Positions 36,781-44,019 of a stretch of DNA of 64,000 nucleotides are shown in pieces. Below the pieces are notes generated by a model. The model saw nothing but the letters and a program-made list of their open reading frames with translations, had not been told where the DNA came from and ran no database searches. This stretch comes from JBQTGK01 sp052400665 (GTDB lineage: Bacteria > Bacteroidota > Bacteroidia > Bacteroidales > Marinifilaceae), in the NCBI GenBank assembly GCA_052400665.1, contig JBQTGK010000016.1; one strand, 5' to 3'. Position 1 is the first letter of the stretch; each line of letters begins with the position of its first letter. The position numbers and the translations under genes were made by a program.

Positions 36781-38319
36781 TCATAACTCAAAAACCAACG
36801 CGTAGTTTCGTTCTATCTCTTCTACTTCTGTATCGCTAAGCAATGCAAATTCATTTTCTATGGCTCTTTGTGAAAGTTTACCTGCATTTTGCTCAAGAAA
36901 ACGAACCAGTAAGGCTACTAATTTATCTGGCATTTCAAATTCATCATCTAAATATCTTTTGAACTCATCATAATTAGTCAGATAAGTTACTTCATTAGGT
37001 ATAATGTTCTCAATGGTATCGTGCACACAGTCGTAAAGAAATTCTGCTTGCTTTGTCGCATCAAAATATCTGTAATAATCGAGAGTATCATTCAAAACGT
37101 TCACATTATGATCTGTTGTTTCTTCCCAATCGATAAAATCTAATACGGGATGCGAGAAATTCTCCAACACCTCACGATAATCATCTAAATGATCTAGTAT
37201 TGATGACGAAACAGGAAAAATCATTCCTTGTTGTGAGAATTTCTTTTTGGCAAGAACGTGATGAATTAAGTAACGGTGAATTCTTCCGTTTCCATCTTCG
37301 AATGGGTGTATAAATATAAAGCCAAAAGCAACAATTGTTGCCATTAACACAGCATCGAGATCAGAATTCAATAGCTTATCATTGGTATTTAATAAACCTG
37401 TAAGCAATTTGTCCAAGTCTTCCCATTTTGCCGAAATATGCTCTGGTAGTGGCTCTCCCGACGATCGATCATGTTCGCCAACAAAGCCTCCCTTTTCACG
37501 AAATCCCATGTTAATGAATCGATCATTTTCGATAACTATTTGTTGCAAGCGTATGAGCTCTTCTTTGCTTACATCTTTTGTTCCTGCTTGGCCTATGGCC
37601 TGTCCCCATCGTGCTGCACGTTTACTTTTAGGACTTTCGTCCTCTATGGCAAAGGATGCTTTAGAATCTTTTAATAGTAAGAAAGACGATGCCCGTTGTA
37701 AAACATCTTTATGGATACTGCTTAGGAATGCATTTTTTTTACCAGATACATTCGCATTAATATGTGCTTCTAGTTTTTCAGTTTTAAATAATAATGGACA
37801 AAAATCTATGGTTCCTGGAAGATTATTAATAATTTTTTGCCTGGCAGATTCTTCTCCTTTTATTGCATATTGCATACTCGCATCTAACAAAGGAAGGTAT
37901 TTGCGTTTTTTTAAATCTACCTGCACATCAATTTCCTCTTGCTGCAGCCACTCATATAAAAACCATATTTTACGGCTATATTGCCCAGTAGGTTCTATAT
38001 TTAATATGGCTTGTATTACATCTTTGGGTATAGTATCAAATAGAGATTTAAATACTAAAAGATTAATACCTTCATATTTAATAGCAAATACTAATTGTTT
38101 GTATAAAGTTTCTTCTGGTTGGTACGATACAGGAAATACCTTCCAATCTTCGTTATTATATTTTTTACTTTTTTCAGTAATTAGAGCTAATGTATTTGGA
38201 AATGGAATAGTTAAAGCTAATTTTTCTATAATGGCAGCATATCCCACTATTTTTCCCTTTTCAGGAGTGGTTTTTCCTTGAAATATGGATGTTTCAATTG
38301 AAGGTATTCGTATTTCCAT
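36781..38319 (-). CDS. Fic-family protein (AMP-transferase type) inside the type I RM locus
   Basis: A 512-aa Fic protein. The active-site motif HPFEDGNGRIHR (near residue 335) is complete, with the catalytic His. Upstream, SFAIED (near 223) fits the N-terminal inhibitory helix (S/T)xxxE(G/N) of class II Fic proteins, with Asp at the last position. The N-terminal 200 residues and the C-terminal part (ending SQRAIENEFALLSDTEVEEIERNY) match no domain I can name. Fic proteins modify target proteins with AMP or other nucleotides. It sits between hsdS and hsdR, as often seen in Bacteroidota type I loci; a role in controlling the enzyme is inference. Confidence 0.92.
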   Translation of the reverse strand: MEIRIPSIETSIFQGKTTPEKGKIVGYAAIIEKLALTIPFPNTLALITEKSKKYNNEDWKVFPVSYQPEETLYKQLVFAIKYEGINLLVFKSLFDTIPKDVIQAILNIEPTGQYSRKIWFLYEWLQQEEIDVQVDLKKRKYLPLLDASMQYAIKGEESARQKIINNLPGTIDFCPLLFKTEKLEAHINANVSGKKNAFLSSIHKDVLQRASSFLLLKDSKASFAIEDESPKSKRAARWGQAIGQAGTKDVSKEELIRLQQIVIENDRFINMGFREKGGFVGEHDRSSGEPLPEHISAKWEDLDKLLTGLLNTNDKLLNSDLDAVLMATIVAFGFIFIHPFEDGNGRIHRYLIHHVLAKKKFSQQGMIFPVSSSILDHLDDYREVLENFSHPVLDFIDWEETTDHNVNVLNDTLDYYRYFDATKQAEFLYDCVHDTIENIIPNEVTYLTNYDEFKRYLDDEFEMPDKLVALLVRFLEQNAGKLSQRAIENEFALLSDTEVEEIERNYALVFEL

Positions 38320-38360
38320 GCTTTGAAATTTCTAAGTTATGTTTAAATATAACTAAAAAA

Positions 38361-38492
38361 TGTGCGCTAACTGAAAATAACGTGCGCATTTATATATTAA
38401 ATTAAAAAAACGTGCGCTAACTAAAGTAAAAAAAACATGCGCTAGCTAAAAAAAACGTGCGCATATCATCTTTTTTCAAAAAATATGCGCGC
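38361..38492. promoter_or_regulatory. Cluster of six (C/T)GTGCGC-type motifs upstream of the Fic gene
   Basis: GTGCGC or close variants occur at 38361, 38381, 38411, 38436 (ATGCGC), 38456 and 38485 (ATGCGCGC), within otherwise A/T-only DNA. Three are followed by TAACT or TAGCT. Spacings are 20, 30, 25, 20 and 29 bases. The block fills the gap between hsdS and the Fic start codon, so it is a candidate regulatory site for Fic (and hsdR). Confidence 0.5.
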
Positions 38493-38499
38493 AATATAA

Positions 38500-39846
38500 T
38501 TAAACAAACATTTGCTGCAAGAGCCCTTTTTTAAAGCTTTGCGTTTGGTTGATTTGATGACTTACTCGTTCTATTTTGCTATCGATGGCCGATAAAAAGC
38601 TTGCGATTTTTTGTTGTTCTTCGAGACAAGGGAAATTTATTTTGAATTCCTTTATTTGCTTAGAACTTATATGAGGAATACCTGAACTTGTATTTACAGT
38701 ATCAACGTATCTGATAAATTGTGTTGACCTGATATGTTGATAAATAAATTCTATTGTTGATGTCTTTAAACTTCTGATTCTAGCAACTCTTTGTACTAAT
38801 AATGCCCCTTCATCAAATTTAGTTATCAAAGCTGAATTTTTCCCGACTTTGGATCCATCCATACTTAATACTAAATCTCCCTCTTTTACCATTAATTTCT
38901 CGATATCTTTAATGTCCTTATTGAAGTATCGATCCATTTCTAAACTGTGCCGTATATATCCTTCGGTTATATTTATTCCTCTTAATAAAGGGATTCCATT
39001 TTCATTTTCAGAAATATCTTCTCCTTTGAATGCATATCCAGAAAATAAATCAATGTGTTTGCCTAATCCACTCTTCTCCCACTCCGGATACTCCTTTCCA
39101 TTCTCATCTTTAAACCTAAGCTTGCCAGAGAAAAGTTGTTGCATCACGCCTTTTTTGTACACCTCTAACAATTTCTTCTTTTTGCTGAGCTGCTGTATTT
39201 TTTCATCTACCGCAGATAAAAAGGAAGCTATTTTTTGTTGTTCGGGGAGAGAGGGAAGATTTAGTTTAAATAAACGTATACTCTGAAAGTTAATTCCCTC
39301 TCTACCACTCCCTGTCTGACCTTGGAATATAAGTTTTTGACCTTTATGTGATGCTAAAAACGGCTGTAAAAATTTCGGTGTATAATTTGATTTTAAACGA
39401 ATTATACAAACATGTTGATTTACGTTTCCTTCGTCAAATTCATTAGGAACTACACAACTTCTTCCAATTGACCCTCCTGTTATATTAAGCAGGATATCAT
39501 TTGATTGCACCGAACTGCCTTTCATCTTCTCATGGATCTTTTCTGATATGTGAGTTTCATCAAGAACTAATTTATTGTCATAAACATTTTGACTTCTGAT
39601 AAAAGGAATTCCTGAAGTTTGATAAACTTGAACTCCACCTGAAGGAGTACTTCCACTTCCTACCTTAGATACAATGTTTCCAAGTAATTCTACATTCCAT
39701 AAATCATCAAACTCCTTAAATCGTAGTTTAGGAACAAGGTGTTGAGATTGCTTCGTACCTCGCAATGACAAATTGGGGTTTTCGTTTGCAGTTTGCAATG
39801 ATGAGTTGTGTTGTTCTGTTTCGATATGTGTTGTTGAGTTATTCAT
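38500..39846 (-). CDS. hsdS: Type I restriction enzyme, S (specificity) subunit
   Basis: Two target-recognition domains (first about 55-195, second about 235-415 with WEKSGLGKHIDLFSGYAFKG), each followed by a conserved coiled-coil spacer (EQQKIASFLSAVDEKIQQL and EQQKIASFLSAIDSKIERV), which set the two halves of the bipartite target. ATG 39846 gives an 8-base overlap with the RAYT stop; ATG 39873 would add nine residues. Residues just after the start (NLSLRGTKQSQ) are encoded by a REP half-element. 448 aa, slightly long for HsdS. Confidence 0.94.
   Translation of the reverse strand: MNNSTTHIETEQHNSSLQTANENPNLSLRGTKQSQHLVPKLRFKEFDDLWNVELLGNIVSKVGSGSTPSGGVQVYQTSGIPFIRSQNVYDNKLVLDETHISEKIHEKMKGSSVQSNDILLNITGGSIGRSCVVPNEFDEGNVNQHVCIIRLKSNYTPKFLQPFLASHKGQKLIFQGQTGSGREGINFQSIRLFKLNLPSLPEQQKIASFLSAVDEKIQQLSKKKKLLEVYKKGVMQQLFSGKLRFKDENGKEYPEWEKSGLGKHIDLFSGYAFKGEDISENENGIPLLRGINITEGYIRHSLEMDRYFNKDIKDIEKLMVKEGDLVLSMDGSKVGKNSALITKFDEGALLVQRVARIRSLKTSTIEFIYQHIRSTQFIRYVDTVNTSSGIPHISSKQIKEFKINFPCLEEQQKIASFLSAIDSKIERVSHQINQTQSFKKGLLQQMFV
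39744..39770. repeat. REP half-element inside hsdS
   Basis: A 27-base copy of the left end of the REP unit (core TTGCGAGGTACGAAGCAATC on the minus strand), identical to array units near 36218 and 36306. It is read in frame as LSLRGTKQS in the variable N-terminus of HsdS. Confidence 0.85.
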
Positions 39847-40486
39847 TGCTCGTCTTATTAAATTTATCTCCATTCCATTTTACAGGATTATTGAGAATAT
39901 AATTTTTTATTTTTCGGTATGCATTATCGTTTCGGATAATGTGATCGTGATAATTGGCTTGAAAAAAATGATTCGTGCGATTGTATTTAGGGATGTCCAA
40001 ATTATTTTCATCGATATAATCATCAATTTTTGAATTGATTGCAGATTTGAATCCCCCGATAAATGATGATATTGATTTTGGTAATCGTATGGGCATTTTC
40101 GATTGGGATTGGGATTGGGATTGGGATGGCACACGCATTTGGGATGGCGGTGGCACACACAGAGACGCACGGCCGTGCGTCTGTACTGCGGGATGTTCAT
40201 TATTTTCATCCGTGTTATTCAATATGATAATGGCATGTAAATGGTTTGGCATTATTATATATTCATCCAAAAATAATTCCTTTCGTATTTCAAATGATTT
40301 CAGCCATTCGGTTTCAATTATTTTCCCATAATCTGATAAAATCATTTTGTTCTTTTCAATTCTGCCTAAATTGCAAATTCTATTTTGGGTGCAAATGGTG
40401 ATAAAATAGGCGGCATTATTCGAATAATCCCAATGGGATAATCTGTGCGAATCAATCCTATATTTATTTTGATATTTATCGACCAT
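39839..40486 (-). CDS. REP-associated tyrosine transposase (RAYT, Y1/HUH family)
   Basis: A 215-aa transposase. It begins HRLSHWDYSNNAAYFITICTQ; the HUH metal site is MPNHLHAI; the C-terminal catalytic Tyr lies in AYRKIKNYILNNPVKW. The segment between (about residues 95-130) is low-complexity and repeat-derived: VQTHGRASLCVPP from a palindrome and SQSQSQSQS from a hexamer repeat. RAYTs nick and move REP palindromes in single-stranded form, and the array 3 kb away is a fitting substrate. It lies between hsdM and hsdS, 8 bases from the hsdM stop, and is thus inside the RM operon. Confidence 0.92.
   Translation of the reverse strand: MVDKYQNKYRIDSHRLSHWDYSNNAAYFITICTQNRICNLGRIEKNKMILSDYGKIIETEWLKSFEIRKELFLDEYIIMPNHLHAIIILNNTDENNEHPAVQTHGRASLCVPPPSQMRVPSQSQSQSQSKMPIRLPKSISSFIGGFKSAINSKIDDYIDENNLDIPKYNRTNHFFQANYHDHIIRNDNAYRKIKNYILNNPVKWNGDKFNKTSNE
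40101..40182. repeat. Hexamer tandem repeat and 20-bp palindrome inside the RAYT gene
   Basis: GATTGG is repeated four times (40101-40124), read as Ser-Gln repeats on the minus strand. At 40163-40182 AGACGCACGGCCGTGCGTCT is a perfect GC-rich 20-bp palindrome, quite unlike the AT-rich gene around it. Confidence 0.85.
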
Positions 40487-40494
40487 TATGCGTA

Positions 40495-42087
40495 TTAAAA
40501 AGGGGTTTTAATGCCCAATTCCTTACAAAAACCGGCAATTAATTTGTCGGTTTCTTTCATCTCCAAATCGTTTGCCACCAGTTGATCTGCCACCTCATTT
40601 AAATCTACAGGCTCTTCTTCTTCAAAGGTATCTACATAGCGGGGTATGTTTAGGTTGTAGTCGTTTTCGGCTACTTCGCTAAGCGTGGCTACGTGGCTGT
40701 ATTTGTCGATGTTGGCTTGAGATCCTTCGACAAGCTCAGGATGACAGGTGTAGGCTTTGTAGGTATCAATAATTTTATTGATATCCTCTTCGCGCAAGTA
40801 GTTTTGGGTTTTTACTTTCTCGAAGTGTTGACTGGAATCAATAAATAGGATGTTATCCTTGTTGGCTCTTTCCTTTTTCAGCACCAAAATACAAGTCGGA
40901 ATACTGGTTCCGTAAAAGATATTGGCTGGCAAACCTATTACGGCATCTAAGTAGTTGCGATCTTCTATCAGGTATTTACGAATGTGTCCTTCGGCTGCTC
41001 CTCTAAACAAAACGCCATGAGGTAGCACTATGGCCATTGTCCCCTTATCGTCTAGCTGATGCACCATGTGTTGTACAAAGGCAAAATCGGCCTTAGAGCT
41101 TGGGGCTAATTTGCCGTAGCTTGAAAAACGCTCGTCGCTCATAAAGAGTGGGCTGGCACTCCACTTGGCCGAAAATGGCGGATTGGCTACAATGGCTTCA
41201 AAACGCATATCGACATGCTGTGGTCGCTCCAGGGTATCTTCATTTTTAATGTCGAACTTTTTGTAATGCACATCGTGCATAATCATGTTCATGCGGCACA
41301 AGTTGTAGGTGGTTGGGTTCATTTCCTGCCCATAAAAGCCACTCACTGCCTTTACTTGTTTGGCTACGCGCAACAAGAGGGAACCAGAACCACAAGTAGG
41401 ATCGTAAACCGATTTTAGTTGGTCTTTACCCACCGTTACCAAGCGAGCGAGTACTTTCGACACCTGTTGTGGGGTATAAAACTCGCCTGCTTTTTTCCCT
41501 GCTCCACTGGCAAATTCACCAATAAGGTATTCGTAGGCATCACCCAGCACATCGCTATCGGTATTCTCTATATCAAAATCAATCTCGTCTAAATGCGATA
41601 GCACTTTTACAATCAATTCGTTTTTATCGTTTTCCGATTTACCGAGTTTCGAACTGGTTAAATCCAAATCTTCGAACAGGTTGCCAAAGTCGTCTTCACT
41701 TTCCGATCCCATGGTGCTTTGCTCGATGTGCGCCAGCACTTTGGCCAAATCGCCCAAAATAAATTGGCTTTTCCCTCCTGAGTTGCCTCTTTTGGCTAGC
41801 TGGCTAAACAATTCCGATGGCAATAAAAAGTAACCGAGCTTATCTAAGGCGGCATCTCTCAATGCTTCTATCAGTTCTGCCTCTTGTTCGTGGCCTTCCA
41901 CTTCGGCAAAAGTGATTCCATCTGGCTCTAGAATTTCGTTGCCATACAGCTCCATTTTTTTACTTAGGTACTTGTAAAAAATAAAACCCAATATGTAATC
42001 TCTAAAATCATCGGCACCCATCTTGCCCCTTAGGGTGTTGGCAATGTTCCAGAGTTGTTGTTCTAAGTGTGCTTTTTGTTCGGTCAT
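40495..42087 (-). CDS. hsdM: Type I restriction enzyme, M (adenine methyltransferase) subunit
   Basis: A 530-aa N6-adenine DNA methylase. N-terminal HsdM domain (about 5-145, WNIANTLRGKMGADDFRDYILG), SAM-binding motif I in YDPTCGSGSLLLRV and catalytic motif IV NPPFSAKWS. GEFYTPQQVSKVLARL, a type I signature, is present. Residues CHPELVEGSQ near 430 come from a dispersed repeat. First of the RM genes on the minus strand; the RAYT gene follows directly. Confidence 0.96.
   Translation of the reverse strand: MTEQKAHLEQQLWNIANTLRGKMGADDFRDYILGFIFYKYLSKKMELYGNEILEPDGITFAEVEGHEQEAELIEALRDAALDKLGYFLLPSELFSQLAKRGNSGGKSQFILGDLAKVLAHIEQSTMGSESEDDFGNLFEDLDLTSSKLGKSENDKNELIVKVLSHLDEIDFDIENTDSDVLGDAYEYLIGEFASGAGKKAGEFYTPQQVSKVLARLVTVGKDQLKSVYDPTCGSGSLLLRVAKQVKAVSGFYGQEMNPTTYNLCRMNMIMHDVHYKKFDIKNEDTLERPQHVDMRFEAIVANPPFSAKWSASPLFMSDERFSSYGKLAPSSKADFAFVQHMVHQLDDKGTMAIVLPHGVLFRGAAEGHIRKYLIEDRNYLDAVIGLPANIFYGTSIPTCILVLKKERANKDNILFIDSSQHFEKVKTQNYLREEDINKIIDTYKAYTCHPELVEGSQANIDKYSHVATLSEVAENDYNLNIPRYVDTFEEEEPVDLNEVADQLVANDLEMKETDKLIAGFCKELGIKTPF
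40720..40746. repeat. Dispersed repeat fragment inside hsdM
   Basis: GATCCTTCGACAAGCTCAGG and following bases form one arm of a repeat common in bacterial genomes; on the minus strand it is read as CHPELVEGS, a peptide that turns up in unrelated proteins for this reason. In frame, in a loop after the methylase core. Confidence 0.75.
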
Positions 42088-42212
42088 TGGTTATTTTTTT
42101 AAGGTCATCGACCTATTTACTATCAAATTTTAGTACTGCAAACGAAAGCCTGCAAAAATTTTTCGCAAGCATCTGTTTTTTGGACTACGATCAGCTGCGA
42201 ATTTATACAATT

Positions 42213-42509
42213 CTATTTTTGTATTCGGCACAAGTAAGGCATTTTAAAATAGCACTGTTTGGTATTCATCCATTTCCCCTTGTCGTTTATTACACATATT
42301 CTATTTCTAAATGGTGTACCTGTTAAGCGGTATTTTCTCCCTTTTGTTAGATAGGCACTTTTCGAACCGCCTACATATTCTACAAAATCGTTTTTTTGTA
42401 GCTCAGGGCTTAGCTTTTCCCGAACTTGACTAACATTTTGGATGTCTAATTGCTTGTGGTATTTTTCAACAATATCCAATGCTTTCAAGTATTCTTCTCT
42501 TGTAATCAT
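42213..42509 (-). CDS. Small protein of unknown function upstream of hsdM
   Basis: A 98-aa protein from the ATG at 42509. The N-terminal half is helical (EEYLKALDIVEKYHKQLD); the second half is a small beta unit (NDFVEYVGGSKSAYLTKGRKYRLTG ... CVINDKGKWMNTKQCYF) with two Cys, resembling an SH3-like barrel. I do not recognise the family. It is 125 bases upstream of hsdM on the same strand, so it may belong to the island as a small accessory or regulator. Confidence 0.65.
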   Translation of the reverse strand: MITREEYLKALDIVEKYHKQLDIQNVSQVREKLSPELQKNDFVEYVGGSKSAYLTKGRKYRLTGTPFRNRICVINDKGKWMNTKQCYFKMPYLCRIQK

Positions 42510-42730
42510 TTTGAAACTATTTTAAAGTACGCAAGTTTACCGTCGCCCAATAAATACAAATCAATAGGTATTCGGATGTAATTTTCAAAAAAAATTTAAC
42601 AGTACCAAAGCTAATAAAAATCATATAAGTAGAAGGCTGTCAAACTTGTCAAGTTTTAGTTTGTGATGAAATACATACTAAATTTTGTTTTAATTGAGGG
42701 ATGGTAATCGTGAAAAATGCACCCCCCTTT

Positions 42731-42856
42731 CCGTGACAGGAGGATTGGCTTCCGTGACAAACGGAAGACTTGAAATGGCGAACGGAACAGCGAAAATTAG
42801 AAACGGAAGAGGTAAAGTTTGACGCGGAAGATGATAAAATGCGAACGGAAACACAC
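42731..42856. repeat. Second 21-bp-period direct-repeat array
   Basis: ACGGAA (once GCGGAA) occurs at 42761, 42782, 42803, 42824 and 42845, exactly 21 bases apart each time; CCGTGACA occurs at 42731 and 42752, also 21 apart. Six units in register. The core ACAAACGGAAGA resembles the complement of the 26-kb array core (TCAAACGACAGA). GC content is higher than in the first array. Confidence 0.75.
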
Positions 42857-43043
42857 CAATGCATTACGATTGGAATTTTTTGTGCGGCATAAAAAAAGAG
42901 GAAAACATTTCTGCTCTCTTGTGCATTTTCTTCAATCTTTGAAATAGTTTTGATGCATAGGTTTTACAGTCTTTTACCCGAATCAGAATTTTGATCATTA
43001 AATATCAGATGTATTATAAGCAGGCATAATGCAGTAAGCATGT

Positions 43044-43214
43044 ATAAGCATTCCTTTGTTCGCGCAACAAATTTCTACACTTTTGGCTACTGCCGCAAAA
43101 TAGTGCTCACAAACAAAAATACCAATCCAATTCGACCGTAACAAAACGAATCAGGTACAAACCTTCTTTGTTGTGAATTGAAAATCGACGAAGTCAAACT
43201 TCTGGTTTTGACTT
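43044..43214. pseudogene. RAYT remnant, copy B of the island-flanking repeat
   Basis: About 90% identical by eye to 32746-32915, same orientation. A base gained after the ACGGTC of the minus strand shifts the frame and leads to a TGA, so nothing is encoded. With copy A it brackets the whole RM island as a 10.3-kb direct repeat pair. Confidence 0.75.
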
Positions 43215-43396
43215 CAATCCTTTTGTTTTTACTCTCTCTAAAGTAAACAATATGTTGAAATTACGAAGAATAAAATCAGATGTTGACCATTACAATCAAC
43301 CTACAGCTTGGTTCTTCTACTGCTACGCAGAATACGAGCTACAAGCTCGGACTAGCAGGGGGCTTACAGACTAAATGAGATAGTTTTTTATAGGAT

Positions 43397-43432
43397 TAAA
43401 AAAAGTCGGAAACCATTTTAAGCCTCCGACTT
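43397..43432 (-). terminator. Terminator of the effector/immunity unit
   Basis: AAGTCGGA (43403-43410) pairs with TCCGACTT (43425-43432); on the minus strand it runs into TTTTTTT. It lies about 145 bases after the lipoprotein stop. Confidence 0.75.
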
Positions 43433-43575
43433 CTCTATAATTTCAGTCTACTTTACCCGCTCAAAAATTCGTTTTGGTATTTTACACTTTTTTCCAGAAG
43501 CTTTCATTAATTCAGTATTCCTTCACTGTTAATTATTAGACAAAACAGCCTAAATGAAAACATATTTAGTTTAAG

Positions 43576-44013
43576 CTATTTCCTAGAACAAAAGAAATTA
43601 CCATATTTTTGAAATTCTTCTCTCATCATAGGTAATTCGCTCTGCAATATATTATCTTTTTCTCCTTTTAAATATACTTTTGTAGCATTGCCATTCCCAT
43701 CACATTCAATAATATATGTTTCTAAATTCTCATCAGTTAGAATTTCATTAACATACATTTCCACCTTAAATGTTACTTCATTAGAAACAATACTATGCTC
43801 ATAGTAAATCATAGAACAACCAGATCCACAACTAATTGTAAAAGATGTTTCTGTTGATTGACAAGTATATTTTTCAACTAAGTCTTCAGTGTTTTGAACA
43901 TTAGGTATTGCTTTTTTAGCATTAACTGCATCTTTACATCCGAAGAAAATAAATATTACTAAAAAAACAAAAATCTCTAATTTTATACCCTTTAAAAATT
44001 TACGGTTTCTCAT
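43576..44013 (-). CDS. Lipoprotein, candidate immunity protein for the adjacent T6SS effector
   Basis: A 145-aa protein with a basic start, hydrophobic core and lipobox (FIFFGCKDA), so tethered in the envelope. The mature part is beta-rich with three further Cys (KYTCQST, SCGSGCSM). Family not recognised. It begins 6 bases after the effector stop and is the last gene of the transcript. A periplasmic lipoprotein directly behind a peptidoglycan-cleaving effector fits an immunity protein; this is inference from position and location. Confidence 0.6.
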   Translation of the reverse strand: MRNRKFLKGIKLEIFVFLVIFIFFGCKDAVNAKKAIPNVQNTEDLVEKYTCQSTETSFTISCGSGCSMIYYEHSIVSNEVTFKVEMYVNEILTDENLETYIIECDGNGNATKVYLKGEKDNILQSELPMMREEFQKYGNFFCSRK

Positions 44014-44019
44014 TTTTAA

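Larger units (their letters stand above)
42510..43575. other. 1.07-kb non-coding right end of the RM island
   Basis: Contains, left to right: a 21-bp-period repeat array (42731-42856), spacer, the second RAYT-remnant repeat (43044-43214), a GC-richer patch near 43300-43370 with GAGCTACAAGCTC, and a minus-strand terminator. The minus-strand frame across 42649-42864 is Ser/Cys-rich because of the 21-bp repeat and is not a credible gene. Confidence 0.6.

Noticed and set aside
37382..38281. 299-codon plus-strand ORF opposite the Fic gene
   Set aside because: Antisense shadow of an intact Fic coding sequence with clear motifs; no family of its own.
42649..42864. 72-aa minus-strand ORF rich in Ser, Cys and Val
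   Set aside because: Its composition follows from the 21-bp repeat array read through; no start context and no family.
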